Assembly (NCBI RefSeq): GCF_009662475.1
Contig: NZ_CP045571.1
Coordinates: 62,001-126,000 of the forward strand
Length of the DNA: 64,000 nt
Direction: 5' to 3'
DNA from: Acidithiobacillus thiooxidans ATCC 19377
GTDB taxonomy: Bacteria > Pseudomonadota > Gammaproteobacteria > Acidithiobacillales > Acidithiobacillaceae
The notes beneath the pieces are model-generated. The model was not told the origin of the DNA and searched no databases. It saw only the letters and a list, made by a program, of their open reading frames with translations. The translations under genes and the position numbers were made by a program. Positions 34,859-44,844 of the stretch are shown here, one piece after another (within the stretch, counting starts at the first letter, position 1; every line of letters begins with the position of its first letter).

Positions 34859-35299
34859 ATGTTAAAACTTCGCCGCTACTTTCGTTCGCTGGCAATATTG
34901 TCCTTGTTCCTTATTGGAACCTGGATGAGCAATGCTGCGGTGGCGATGCCACAGGGTATATCCTGTGTTGAAATGCACGGGATGTCCATGATGGGCATGT
35001 CGATGGCGAACATGCCTTGTTGCCAGGGTAATCCTGGCATGGGCATGGGCATGGGCATGGGCATGATGCTGATGAATCCCCATTCCGAAGCGATGAGTAG
35101 TCAGTGCATGGCGCTCTGCGCAGAGACGCATGCGCCAGGCGGATTGCGCTTTTCTGGAATCTCTGTGCAGACTCCCATGTGGATTGGTTCTGTGACATGG
35201 ACCCGCTCTCAGTTTGTCGCGAAGGATCGTCCCAGTTTTTTCCTCCCTGAATCCTCTTACCATCCTCCACCGCTTCTTCACATACGATTGACCCTTTAA
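34859..35299 (+). CDS. Exported Met-rich protein with GM repeats
   Basis: A 146-residue protein from ATG 34859; the signal peptide ends about NAAVA-M (28). The mature part is rich in Met and Cys: MHGMSMMGMSMANMPCCQGN, then five GM units encoded by a tandem GGCATG hexamer near 35036-35065, then CMALC. Met-rich clusters bind Cu(I) and Ag(I) in the periplasm. It shows no match to a named family, though size and place recall CopL/CusF-like accessory proteins. It is the first gene divergent from copA, before the RND pump. Confidence 0.7.
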   Translation: MLKLRRYFRSLAILSLFLIGTWMSNAAVAMPQGISCVEMHGMSMMGMSMANMPCCQGNPGMGMGMGMGMMLMNPHSEAMSSQCMALCAETHAPGGLRFSGISVQTPMWIGSVTWTRSQFVAKDRPSFFLPESSYHPPPLLHIRLTL

Positions 35300-35369
35300 G
35301 TTCTCCTCAGCAAGTGGGCACTCCTTTTTTCAAAGGAGATAATGTCATTGATTTGCTATGGAGATTTTC

Positions 35370-36647
35370 ATGGATGTCAATCTATTCGAGCGATTATTAG
35401 CCAAAAACAGAATAAGGCTCTTGGCCGGGATAGTGCTTTGCTGTTCAACGACCACAGCCTGCGCTGATCCGTTAAGTTTGCAGAACGCGCAAACCATTGC
35501 CTTGCGTCAGAACCCGGGGCTCGGCGCACTGACCCAAAAAATTGTAGAACTAAAACATCAGGCCGTATCCGTAGCCCAGTTGCCTGATCCGCATCTGTCT
35601 CTGGGTGCTGAAAATTTACCCCTCAACAGTTTCTCCATGAACCAGCAGCAGATGAGTATGCTGAGTGTGGGGTTGAGTCAGACTTTTCCCTCTTTCGGTA
35701 AACTGGGGCTGGAAGGCCGGCAAACGCGCGTGGAAGCTGCAGCAGCCACTGACACCCTGCAAGGCCAGTCCGCCGAATTGGTGTTGTTGTTACGCCGCGC
35801 CTGGCTGCAAGCGCTCTATACCGACAAAGCCATAATGACGGTCCGGCATCAGGAACAGTTGCAAGCCGAGAGCGTGCGGGCCGCACTAGCGCTCTATCGA
35901 TCCGCACGGGGATCGGAGGCCAATGTCCTCCGGGCCCAACTGGCACGAGACGATCTAGCGAATGACATCAGCAAATTACAAGCCGAACGAACGCACTATC
36001 TTGCACAAATTGCCCAGATCCTGAATCTATCGCAGCCACCTTCCATACAAAACCGATGGCCGCATCTCCCGTCGCCCAAAACCTTGCGAACCGCAGAAAC
36101 CCGTCTTTTGGGGCAGCCTCTCTTGCGCTCTGCACAGGCGCAATCGCGCGCTGCGCAAATCGGGGTACAAGTCGCTCAACGGAGCTATTGGCCCAATGTT
36201 ACCGTCAGTGCTGCCTATGGTCAGGATTTCTATCCGGGCAGTCCGAACTGGTTGTCTGTGGGCGTCAACCTGAGCCTGCCCATCTTTCCGGAAGACCGGC
36301 AGGATCAGAATGTGGACGCCGCCCGAGCGCGGGCGCTGCAGGCCCAATATCGTTTTGACGACCAGCATTTAGCGCTGATCCAGCAGCTGCGCAGCACATT
36401 CGCCCGTTATACTGCGCTGAAAAAAGAATGGACACGGACCGATGAGCGTCTAGTGCCCAGGGCACAGCAGGCATTTTCAGCGACACTCGCTGCTTACACC
36501 TCGGGACAGGCCCACATGGATGCAGTGTTGCGCACCCAAAATGCGGTATTGCGCTATGCGCTGACCCGTCTGCAGTACCGCCGTGATCTCGCTCTGAGCG
36601 TCGCGGAGCTGGATTTCCTCACCACGCAAGGGAGGACAACGTCATGA
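35370..36647 (+). CDS. cusC: Outer-membrane efflux protein (CusC/TolC family)
   Basis: A 425-residue protein from ATG 35370, chosen because GGAGAT lies 6 bp before it. A signal peptide precedes ADPLSLQNAQTIALRQNPGL, the usual start of OEP proteins. Two OEP repeats follow, each rich in long helices (for example LAQLARDDLANDISKLQAERTHYLAQ) and barrel strands (NVTVSAAYGQDFYPGSPNWLSVGVNLSLPIF). It is the outer channel of the tripartite pump whose other parts follow with a 4-bp overlap. The gene symbol is by context. Confidence 0.82.
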   Translation: MDVNLFERLLAKNRIRLLAGIVLCCSTTTACADPLSLQNAQTIALRQNPGLGALTQKIVELKHQAVSVAQLPDPHLSLGAENLPLNSFSMNQQQMSMLSVGLSQTFPSFGKLGLEGRQTRVEAAAATDTLQGQSAELVLLLRRAWLQALYTDKAIMTVRHQEQLQAESVRAALALYRSARGSEANVLRAQLARDDLANDISKLQAERTHYLAQIAQILNLSQPPSIQNRWPHLPSPKTLRTAETRLLGQPLLRSAQAQSRAAQIGVQVAQRSYWPNVTVSAAYGQDFYPGSPNWLSVGVNLSLPIFPEDRQDQNVDAARARALQAQYRFDDQHLALIQQLRSTFARYTALKKEWTRTDERLVPRAQQAFSATLAAYTSGQAHMDAVLRTQNAVLRYALTRLQYRRDLALSVAELDFLTTQGRTTS

Positions 36648-38023
36648 AATTCCGTCAATGGACCCTCCCTGTGGGTCTCCTTGCGCTGGGTGTAGCCTTG
36701 GGTGCCGGCGGGGCTTGGTGGTTACGAACGCCCAGTGCCGTGCCGAATCTCACCAAAAGCCAACGGCCTTCCCCGAACAACAGCACCGACCAGCGCCATA
36801 TTCTCTATTGGGCTTCCCCCATGAATCCCAAGATTCATTCGAATCACCCGATGAAAGACAACATGGGCATGGCCTATATCCCGGTCTACGCTCCCGGTAC
36901 CAATGCACAAAAGCCCTCGGGATTGCATATCAATTCACAGATGGCGCAAAACCTGGGGGTCCGTCTTGTGCAGGTTCAGGAACGGCAGATGGGTCATACC
37001 ATTCACACCGTAGGAACCGTGGCCGTAGACGAAAACCGGGTATATTCAGTGAACCCGCGCTTCTCCGGTTGGGTGGAACAGTTGCGTGTCAGGGCGGTGG
37101 GGGACACGGTGCAACGCGGTCAGGTGCTTGCCGAGATTTATTCTCCGGCATTATACAGTGCCCAGCAGGAGTATCTCATTGCGCGGCGCCAACAGGGACG
37201 AACGGCAGATCCCGCCCTGCTGGCGGCTGCTCGGACGAAATTGCAATTACTCGGGATGTCCAGAAACGAGATTACTGCACTCGCCCTGCACGGTCATGCT
37301 GAGCGGGATGTCGCATTAAGGGCGCCGGCTTCTGGCGTCATCGAGAAGCTCAACGTGCATCAGGGCAGCTATATCGCACCGCAGACCGAACTTTATCAAA
37401 TTGCCAATCTCGACCGGGTTTGGGTGAACGTGGCGCTCTACACCTATCAGTTACCCTGGATACAGACGGGTGACTCTGCCCGCCTGCATTTACCTGCTTA
37501 CCCGGAGGAGCGCTGGAAAGGGTCTTTGAGCTTCCTGTATCCGACGCTGAATGCCCAAAACCGGACGGTTACAGCACGCCTGAGCGTTCCCAATCCGGAG
37601 GGGAAGCTCCGCCCCGGCACCTACGCGGATGCCACTATTTTAGCCCGCCCTGAGAAGTCGCTGGCCGTACCAAGCAGCGCCGTACTGCATAGCTCTCAGG
37701 GCGATTTCGTGATGCTCGGCGAGGGTCATGGGCATTTCCTACCGGTACAAGTCCGCTTAGGGCCAGCGTACCGGGGATGGGTAGCTATCCCAAAGGGCCT
37801 CCGACCAGGCGATCGGGTTGTGGAAAGTGCGCAGTTCCTGCTCTATTCCGAATCTCAATTCCAATCCGTACGGGCGCGCATGTTGGGCGCTAATACTGCC
37901 CGAGTGGATTCTGCGTCGCCCGTTGTGGCAAAGAACCGGTCAACGCCTGTATCGAAAAAACCCAAAAAATCTACTCCAGCGTCCATGACCAACATGAATA
38001 TGGGAGGCAAAAGCCATGATTAA
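36644..38023 (+). CDS. cusB: RND periplasmic adaptor (CusB-like)
   Basis: A 459-residue membrane-fusion protein. After an N-terminal anchor helix it has the heavy-metal-binding YHS-like segment ILYWASPMNPKIHSNHPMKDNMGMAYIPVY typical of CusB, then lipoyl, barrel and hairpin domains (SGWVEQLRVRAVGDTVQRGQVLAEIYSPAL). The C-terminus is Lys/Met-rich (TNMNMGGKSHD). It bridges CusA and CusC and passes Cu(I) to the pump. It overlaps cusA by 8 bp. Confidence 0.85.
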   Translation: MKFRQWTLPVGLLALGVALGAGGAWWLRTPSAVPNLTKSQRPSPNNSTDQRHILYWASPMNPKIHSNHPMKDNMGMAYIPVYAPGTNAQKPSGLHINSQMAQNLGVRLVQVQERQMGHTIHTVGTVAVDENRVYSVNPRFSGWVEQLRVRAVGDTVQRGQVLAEIYSPALYSAQQEYLIARRQQGRTADPALLAAARTKLQLLGMSRNEITALALHGHAERDVALRAPASGVIEKLNVHQGSYIAPQTELYQIANLDRVWVNVALYTYQLPWIQTGDSARLHLPAYPEERWKGSLSFLYPTLNAQNRTVTARLSVPNPEGKLRPGTYADATILARPEKSLAVPSSAVLHSSQGDFVMLGEGHGHFLPVQVRLGPAYRGWVAIPKGLRPGDRVVESAQFLLYSESQFQSVRARMLGANTARVDSASPVVAKNRSTPVSKKPKKSTPASMTNMNMGGKSHD

Positions 38024-41000
38024 GGCCGTGATGCGTTGGTGTCTCAACAACCCATTGTTGGTGGTCATTGCCAGCTTGGTCGTGATCGTTGCAGGCGTCC
38101 TCTCCATCCTGAGCATTCCACTGGAAGCGCTTCCTGATATTTCGCCGACCCAGGTCATTGTCAAAACCTCTTATCCGGGACAGGCTCCACAAATCATTCA
38201 GGATCAAATCACCTATCCCCTCGAAACGACTTTGCAGGAAGTGCCCGGTACCAAAGCCGTACGTGGCTATTCCATGTTCGGGGATTCCTATGTTTACGTG
38301 CTGTTCAAAGGGGGGACCCCGATTTATCAGGCACGGAATCTGGTCCTGCAATATCTCAACCAGGCCCAGGGTCAGTTACCAGCCGGGGTAACCCCAGCTC
38401 TGGGGCCGAATAGCTCGGGGGTGGATTGGATTTATGAATATGCCCTCACTGATCCCGGTGGTTCACTGAACCTTGCACAACTTACTACCTTGCAAAACTG
38501 GTTTCTGAAATTTGCCTTGCAAGGTATTCCCGGTGTGGCCCAGGTCGCGACGGTGGGCGGGATGGAGCAGGAGTATCAGGTGGTTGTCTTCCCTAATCGT
38601 CTGCTGGCCTACAACCTCACCCTGCCACAGGTCGAAGCGGCTATTCGTGCGGCCAATGGCGAAACCAGTGGTTCCGTTGTGGACATGGGAGAGTCGCGCT
38701 ACATAGTGCGCACCTCCGGCTACATTCACTCATTGAAAGATTTACAACAGACCCCGCTTGGTGTGCGCGACGGCGTGCCCGTGACACTGCAGCAAGTGGC
38801 ACGGGTACAATTAGGCCCGGTTCTACCCAGTGGTATTGCCGAACTGAATGGTCAGAGTCAAGTGGTCGGTGGCATTGTCATGATGAATCAGGGGGGAAAC
38901 GCCAATGCCCTGATACAAAAGATTCAACAAAAACTTAAAAGCTTGCAGGCCTCGCTGCCGGCTGGAGTGAAGGTAGTGACCACTTACAGCCAGCGCCCCC
39001 TGATTCAACGCAGCATTCAGACGCTCAGTGGCAAACTGCTGGAAGAGTGTGTAGCCGTCCTGCTGGTGACTTTGCTGTTTTTATTACGGATCCGTTCGGC
39101 GCTGGTGGTCCTGATTGCATTGCCGATCGGTATACTTGGCGCTTTTATCGTGATGTATGCTCTCGATATACCGGCGAATATCATGTCTCTTGGGGGAATC
39201 GCCATTGCGATTGGCATTATGGTCGATGCGCCCGTGGTAATGATCGAGAACATGCATAAACATATGGAGAAAGGAGAAGCCCTCAATCCTTGGCAGACTG
39301 CCGGGATAGCGGCGATGGAAGTTGGCCCCGCGCTGTTTTTTTCCTTACTGATTATCGCGGTTTCCTTTCTGCCCATCTTTGCGCTGAGTGGACAGGAAGG
39401 TAAATTGTTTGCGCCGCTCGCTTTTACCAAAACCTTTGCAATTGCCGCCGCCGCCATTCTCGCTATCACACTGGTGCCCGTCCTGATGGCCTGGTTTATT
39501 CGGGGGAAGATTCCCGTTGAACGAAAGAATCCTTTAAACCGGGTGTTGGCGAGGTGGTATCGTCCTGTCATACACGGCGTATTGCAAGCCCCTTGGATGG
39601 TCGTTATCGGGGCCGTACTGGTGGCTGCGACGCTCGTTTATCCCTGGCAAAGACTGGGTACCCAGCTCATGCCGCCCCTGGATGAAGGGACGCTGCTGTA
39701 TATGCCCGTTGCCCAGAATCCTGCCATTTCTTACGGTGAATCTGCGGCGCTTTTGCAGTTGACGGATCGCATTATCAAAACCTTTCCAGAAGTGAAAACC
39801 GTTTTTGGAGAAGCGGGACGGGCGCAGACCGCCACCGATCAGTCACCCATTTCCATGTTTGATACCGTGGTCACCCTTAAACAGCCCGATCATTGGCCCG
39901 CTCACATCAGCATGAACAAACTGCGTGACCAGCTGAATCAGGCCTTGCAGATTCCCGGTCTGAGTAATAACTGGACACAACCCATCAAGGGGCGGGTGGA
40001 CATGTTGACGACCGGACTGCAAACCCCTCTCGGCCTCAAGATTACGGGACAGAATTTGGCCACCTTGAGTCTTCTGGGGCAGAAAGTCCAAGCAGTGCTC
40101 CAAAAAGTGTCCGGTACCCAGACCGCATATGCCGCCAGAGTAACCGGCGGCCGTTATATCGTCGTCCATACGGATCGGGCCGCCGCCGCCCGCTATGGCA
40201 TTTCAGTGGCCGACGTGAACCGGCTGGTGGAAACGGCTATCGGCGGTAAAGTTCTGACTACGGCCGTAGAGGGTGTGCAACGTTTTCCGGTGGATTTGCG
40301 CTATCCTCGCGATCGTCGGCAATCACTTTCAGCGCTGATGGACAGTCGTGTGACAGCGCCCAATGGTGCGCAGATTCCCCTCGCACAGTTGGCGCAGGTA
40401 GACATGGTCAATGGGCCAGCCATGCTCACCAGTGATGATAGCCAACTGAACAGTTGGGTCACCATTGATCTGAAACCGGGGACGAGTATTGGCACTTATG
40501 TGGCCAGGGCGAAACGGATGCTCGCGCATCAGGTCCATCTGCCACCGGGATATACCATAAACTGGGTCGGCGAATATCAGAGTATGCATCGCGCCAATCA
40601 GCGTTTGCAGATTGTCGTGCCGATGGTTTTGTTACTGATTGCCTTACTGCTCTATCTCAATTTTCGTAATGTGGTCGAGGTGGCTATTGTCCTGGTCACT
40701 TTACCATTCTCTCTGGTAGGTGGCCTCTGGCTGGTTTATGTACTTCATTACAAGCTCTCGGTAGCGGTGGTCGTGGGCTTCATCGCTCTCGCCGGTGTGG
40801 CCGTCGAATTTGGGGTAGTCATGCTCCTTTATCTGGACCAGGCTCTGCAGCATCGGCGGGCCCGCGATGCCTTGCAAAACTGGCACGATCTGCAGCTGGC
40901 GATTATGGAGGGGAGTATGCTTCGCCTGCGTCCGCTGGTCATGACGTTTACCTTGGTCGTTGTGGGACTGCTGCCCATCATGCTCAGCGAGGGCACAGGC

Positions 41001-41126
41001 GCTGATATGATGAAACGGATTGCAGCACCTATTATCGGCGGCATGTTGAGCGCAACGCTGCTAGCCTTGCTCGTTATCCCTGCTCTATATGCCTTATGGC
41101 AACGGCGTCGTCTAAGATTGCGGTAA
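38016..41126 (+). CDS. cusA: RND copper/silver efflux pump (CusA-like)
   Basis: A 1036-residue heavy-metal RND transporter: start MIKAVMRWCLNNPLLVVIASLVVIVAGVLS, porter domain with SYPGQAPQIIQDQITYPLE, and GIAIAIGIMVDAPVVMIENMHKHMEKG in the first membrane bundle; the second bundle has VVVGFIALAGVAVEFGVVMLLYL. HME-RND pumps use proton flow to drive metal from periplasm out of the cell. Length and motifs match CusA/SilA. Specificity for Cu/Ag is inferred from cusB and the copper genes around it. Confidence 0.88.
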   Translation: MIKAVMRWCLNNPLLVVIASLVVIVAGVLSILSIPLEALPDISPTQVIVKTSYPGQAPQIIQDQITYPLETTLQEVPGTKAVRGYSMFGDSYVYVLFKGGTPIYQARNLVLQYLNQAQGQLPAGVTPALGPNSSGVDWIYEYALTDPGGSLNLAQLTTLQNWFLKFALQGIPGVAQVATVGGMEQEYQVVVFPNRLLAYNLTLPQVEAAIRAANGETSGSVVDMGESRYIVRTSGYIHSLKDLQQTPLGVRDGVPVTLQQVARVQLGPVLPSGIAELNGQSQVVGGIVMMNQGGNANALIQKIQQKLKSLQASLPAGVKVVTTYSQRPLIQRSIQTLSGKLLEECVAVLLVTLLFLLRIRSALVVLIALPIGILGAFIVMYALDIPANIMSLGGIAIAIGIMVDAPVVMIENMHKHMEKGEALNPWQTAGIAAMEVGPALFFSLLIIAVSFLPIFALSGQEGKLFAPLAFTKTFAIAAAAILAITLVPVLMAWFIRGKIPVERKNPLNRVLARWYRPVIHGVLQAPWMVVIGAVLVAATLVYPWQRLGTQLMPPLDEGTLLYMPVAQNPAISYGESAALLQLTDRIIKTFPEVKTVFGEAGRAQTATDQSPISMFDTVVTLKQPDHWPAHISMNKLRDQLNQALQIPGLSNNWTQPIKGRVDMLTTGLQTPLGLKITGQNLATLSLLGQKVQAVLQKVSGTQTAYAARVTGGRYIVVHTDRAAAARYGISVADVNRLVETAIGGKVLTTAVEGVQRFPVDLRYPRDRRQSLSALMDSRVTAPNGAQIPLAQLAQVDMVNGPAMLTSDDSQLNSWVTIDLKPGTSIGTYVARAKRMLAHQVHLPPGYTINWVGEYQSMHRANQRLQIVVPMVLLLIALLLYLNFRNVVEVAIVLVTLPFSLVGGLWLVYVLHYKLSVAVVVGFIALAGVAVEFGVVMLLYLDQALQHRRARDALQNWHDLQLAIMEGSMLRLRPLVMTFTLVVVGLLPIMLSEGTGADMMKRIAAPIIGGMLSATLLALLVIPALYALWQRRRLRLR

Positions 41127-41148
41127 TACTCAGAAAAGGAGAAATGTC

Positions 41149-41706
41149 ATGGACAGAAGACAGTTGTTGAAGTCGATATTGTCGGCACTGGCTATAGCAG
41201 GTTATGTACAGGCAGACCGGGCTAATGCTTCTGGTATGGGCAGCATGATGGGAAACATGATGGAGGGTAATGACCATGACCACGAAGGCATGCGTGCCAT
41301 GATGTCACCGGAGAATCGTGGACCCATGCGTACCGGGATGGAGTTGTTCCAGGTGCATGCAGAGGTGCATCGCAAAGTAACTTTTTTGCCCAATGGGATA
41401 CACGCGGTCACGATTTCAGCCGTGCCACATACGGTTGCATTACTCCAGGCACATGTGACCCAGATGTATCAGCGCCTGGCGGAAGACCAACCTTTTCCCT
41501 ATCCGGCCAGTCGAAGCGTTCCCGTCATGTTTGCTCATCCAACGCTATACCAGCGAAAACTGGACTATCTCAAGGATGGGGTGGCGGTGACAGAAACATC
41601 ATCAGATCCGGAAATGATCCAGGTGATTCATGCCCACGCGCGTGAAATTACGCGCTTTGTCAAAGAGGGCATGCCTGCGATGATGCGGGGAATGATGTCC
41701 TCATGA
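41149..41706 (+). CDS. Exported Met/His-rich hypothetical protein
   Basis: A 185-residue protein 22 bp after cusA. It starts MDRRQLLKSILSALAIAGYVQAD, a possible twin-arginine signal. Next comes a metal-binding-looking stretch with MGSMMGNMMEGNDHDHEGM, then a domain with HAEVHRKVTFLPNGIHAVTISAVPHTVALLQAHVTQMYQRL, and a Met-rich end (MPAMMRGMMSS). I do not recognise the family. Position and composition suggest a periplasmic copper-binding accessory of the Cus pump. Confidence 0.65.
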   Translation: MDRRQLLKSILSALAIAGYVQADRANASGMGSMMGNMMEGNDHDHEGMRAMMSPENRGPMRTGMELFQVHAEVHRKVTFLPNGIHAVTISAVPHTVALLQAHVTQMYQRLAEDQPFPYPASRSVPVMFAHPTLYQRKLDYLKDGVAVTETSSDPEMIQVIHAHAREITRFVKEGMPAMMRGMMSS

Positions 41707-41749
41707 GATGCAGGGATGCTGATTGACGCGGGATCAGGCGTGTCTGGTA

Positions 41750-42396
41750 GACCCTTATAGATGGCATGGATGCCTCCCCCTACAGGACCGGCAGCGGGGT
41801 GCTTCGGAAGGGAGTCCCCGCTTGATCCGGACGGCATCAAGGTGCCAAGGTGGAAATTTATCCACGGTAAGGACAAGGAGGGCTCGTCATGCAGATTACA
41901 ACTTATGGACTGGATTTGGCAAAAAGGGTCATGCAGCTGCACTGGATAGACATGGAGACCGGTGAGATTCATCGCAAACAGATGAAGCGTCGGGCACTTC
42001 TGGAGTTTTTTGCCAATCGGCAACCGAGTATCGTGGCCATGGAAGCCTGTGGCAGTGCGCATTATTGGGGCCGGGAATTACGCAAGCTCGGTCATGAGGT
42101 CCGTCTGGTAGCGGCGCAATTTGTGCGGCCTTTCGTGAAGACCAACAAGACCGATGCAGCGGATGCAGCAGCCATCTGGGAAACCGTACAGCGGCCCGAT
42201 ATGCGCTTTGTGGCGGTCAAGAGTGAAGAGCAGCAATCCATCCTGTCGCTCCACCGTATCCGGGAGCAACTCATCAAGGTCCGCACGATGCAGGTGAACC
42301 AGATCCGAGGCTTGCTCTATGAATTTGGCGCCGATCTGCCGCAAGATCGCCAGAAGGGCCTGAAAGAAGTGCCGGATGCTTTGGCCGACTTGGAAG
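41750..42396 (+). mobile_element. IS110-family remnant (5' end plus transposase start)
   Basis: The non-coding 41750-41888, which fits the region upstream of IS110-group transposases, and the first 172 codons of a transposase. The element stops abruptly near 42395, where the EAL-domain gene on the other strand resumes. The left limit is a guess. Confidence 0.6.
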
Positions 42397-42407
42397 AGTG
42401 TCTTTGA
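41889..42407 (+). pseudogene. IS110-family transposase, N-terminal half only
   Basis: 172 residues against about 320-400 in intact members. The DEDD catalytic domain is recognisable: TYGLDLAKRVMQLHWID with the first Asp, VAMEACGSAHYWGRELRKLGHEVRLVAAQFVRPFVKTNKTDAADAAAIWE with the Glu and Asp pair. The C-terminal transposase_20 domain is missing. The last few codons already belong to sequence of the opposite EAL gene. It is unlikely to be active. Confidence 0.85.
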
Positions 42408-44223
42408 GAAAACCCAGTAAGGCCTTGTCTTCGAGTTGTGTGGCTGCGAGGTTGATGTGCACATCCAGGCAGTGCCCCTGGCGATGCCATTGTGCGGCCT
42501 GAGCGCAGGCCGTCTCGATGATCCAGTGCCCGACCGCCTGCATCAGGGGCAGAGACTCCAGGATTTCCAGAAATTCCCCGGGACTCAGCAAGCCTCGGGT
42601 CGGATGTTGCCAGCGCAACAGCGCTTCAGCCCCGCTGATCTGGCGCGGGGACAGAGTGACAATGGGTTGCCAGTGCAAGCGGAATTCCCCCCGGTCAAGG
42701 GCATGCCGTAAATCATGGACGAGCGCTTGCCTTTCGGCCAGAGCCTCGCCAATATCATTATCGTAAAACTGCCATTGATCGCCGCCGGCCTGCTTGGCGG
42801 CATACATGGCGAGATCGGCATGATGGACGATTTCTTCGGCACTTCCGTCATCGAAAGGATAGACGCTGACCCCGATGCTCGCGCTGAGCGGCAGAGTGAG
42901 TTCCCCCTTATGGACATCCCGGTGTACGGTTTCCACCATTCTTTGGGCGATGGCCTCCACTTCGCTGATGTGGGTCATATCTTGCGCGAGCACCATGAAT
43001 TCATCGCCCGCATAGCGCAAGACACTGTCTTCGCCGCGCAAGGCGCTGCGTAAATCGTGCGCGACCTGCTGGAGGGTTTCATCGCCGACATGATGCCCGA
43101 GGCGATCATTGATAGGTTTGAAGCCATCCAGATCCAGAAAGAGCAGGGCAAATAAACACTGGTGGCGTTCCGCGCGGGCCATGGCGGTCGTGATCCGTTC
43201 AGTGACCACGCGGCGGTTGGGTAGACCCGTCAGCATATCCCGGGTGGCGAGTCCTTCCATGCGCATTTCGAGTTTTTCGCGGTGCAGATTGGCCCCCAGC
43301 AGGTCGGTGATGAGGCGCAGGTGATCCCAGCGATCTTCCGGAATACGTACTGGCGGTTGGCTCTGAAACCAGGAGATCGCCAAAACGCCCTGAAGGCCTT
43401 CTGGGCCGGGTATGGGGATGGCCAGACTACCCTGCAGACCGGCATCAACAAATTCGGGCATGGCGTAAATGGACTGGGGGTAGTCGGAGACATAAACCGG
43501 CTCTCCCCGCTGCAAGGCGGCACCGGATGTGCCCAGGTGATCCGGGAATGACCAGCGGGCAAAAGCCTGGTAGGAGGCTGGCAGACCGTGAAAAAAACGA
43601 TACTGGAGTTGGTGCCCGTCCTCTTGACAGAGTAGACCGGCACCGTCGGCCTGGGCCTCCATAATGGCCTGTTTCGCGGCTTCATGGAAAAATGCCTCCA
43701 GATCATAGACCCGGGCCAGTTGACGCAGCGCCAGAATGGCATCGTGTAGGCGTTTGCGTTCATAGGCCGTGCTCATCACATATTGGCAGGCGTCCAGCAA
43801 ACGTAGCAGGGGCGTGATCCCGGCTACCGGGTCGGTCTGTTCCGTCACCGCCGCACGAATGGCTTCACCGGTAAGAGACGTGCGCAGAAAAGTGAAAGTA
43901 GCCCAGATTTGTGGCAAAGGGATGGTCAACTCGATATGCCGCTCTCCCATATGCCGCTGGGTATCCCAAAAAGCGCCATCATAGGGACCGGCAAGCAGTT
44001 TCTCCAGCCAGTCTTTTTGCATGGCCCGCAAACGGGCAGCCTGATCTGCGTCGCCGGGCAGGTTTGATGTTTCGAGTTGGCTTTGTATGTGGTTGTACAG
44101 ATCTTCGGTCAGTTGCGCCAGACGCGGGCGGAGGGTAGTCCCAAGCTGTTTCAGGCGCAGCGTGTCCTGTTCGGAGAATGCAACTGTTGCGGCACCTTCG
44201 GGTCCTGCGGATGTCGTCGTCAC
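42274..44223 (-). pseudogene. Globin-GAF-GGDEF-EAL protein, EAL domain truncated
   Basis: A c-di-GMP enzyme of at least 610 native residues. Domains in order: protoglobin-like sensor (about 20-160, likely heme His96 in GERHIELTIPLPQIW), GAF (about 165-310), GGDEF (about 325-490, signature RYAGDEF at 403-409, an A-for-G variant common in active cyclases), EAL start (EALLRW at 533-538). About 90 residues into the EAL domain, after LGFLKDTL, the frame runs into the IS110 remnant and ends at 42274. The EAL catalytic residues beyond this are lost, so only cyclase activity is possible. The start is a GTG with no clear ribosome site. Confidence 0.82.
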
Positions 44224-44283
44224 CAGATGCGGTCCGGACCTGGATGGAAGCTGTGCGCGGGTTTGGCTGCGCCATACGGGGAG

Positions 44284-44530
44284 TTATCCGGTTTCGAGAT
44301 CATCTTCCCGCCCTTCCTCCAGCAAAATACGGAACTCCGCATCCATCGCCAGAGTCTCAATGGTGTCATTCAGAGCGGTCCCAAAGTGAATATTCAACTG
44401 TTGCAAGGCTTGCAGCCTGCAAGGCTTGCCATGCGGCATCGGACACCCGCACACTGACCCGATGGTTCCGATTCGGTAGCGTTTTTTTACGGACGCAGGG
44501 GGTCGTTTTATGGGTACTGTCGGTATTCAT
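44284..44530 (-). pseudogene. Small ribbon-helix-helix-like protein, frameshifted by a 16-bp duplication
   Basis: From ATG 44530 (after CAGGAACTGACC) the frame reads MNTDSTHKTTPCVRKKTLPN, then RVSVRVSDAAWQALQA, and stops at codon 55. The adjacent frame continues as LQQLNIHFGTALNDTIETLAMDAEFRILLEEGRE and ends at 44284. Deleting one copy of a 16-bp tandem duplication joins the two as an about 77-residue protein with an RHH-like core. Its function is unknown; it may have regulated the cyclase gene downstream. Confidence 0.65.
44402..44429. repeat. 16-bp tandem duplication in the RHH-like gene
   Basis: TGCAAGGCTTGC occurs at 44402-44413 and again at 44418-44429, a period of 16 bp. As 16 is not a multiple of 3, the duplication shifts the frame of the minus-strand gene. 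Confidence 0.85.
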
Positions 44531-44844
44531 GGTCAGTTCCTGTCAGGCTAACCGCCTAATCAGTATGTTATGACTGCGTCTAACTCCGGTCAAATCTGGG
44601 AACATATTTCTTCTGGTAGTGGATGCCGAGCTAGCCTACCCATGACTGACACCGGGTCGGTGCATTGTCAGAGCTTGAGATCGTTCAGCTTTCAGCAAAT
44701 ACCAAAGCGAATACCCTCCAAACCGGATGATGTCTAATGGAAAAATTCATTGTTTCTTGATCGAGCTCAAGGAATACCCTATTGAAATAATCAACTATAG
44801 GTCATAGTTGTTTCACAACGACCTTTTATTCGTGGAGGATAGTC
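44531..44844. other. Non-coding stretch before the transposon's far end
   Basis: No supported gene in about 310 bp. It is A/T-rich toward the right and contains GTGGAGG before an ATG at 44845. An ACTATAGGTCATAGT dyad is visible at 44803-44817. Nothing else stands out. Confidence 0.4.

Noticed and set aside
35036-35065. Tandem GGCATG units as a CRISPR or satellite array
   Set aside because: The repeat is in frame within a Met-rich protein and encodes GM pairs; no spacers.
43109-44138. Plus-strand frames over the GGDEF gene
   Set aside because: All are shadows of the globin-GAF-GGDEF-EAL gene on the minus strand.
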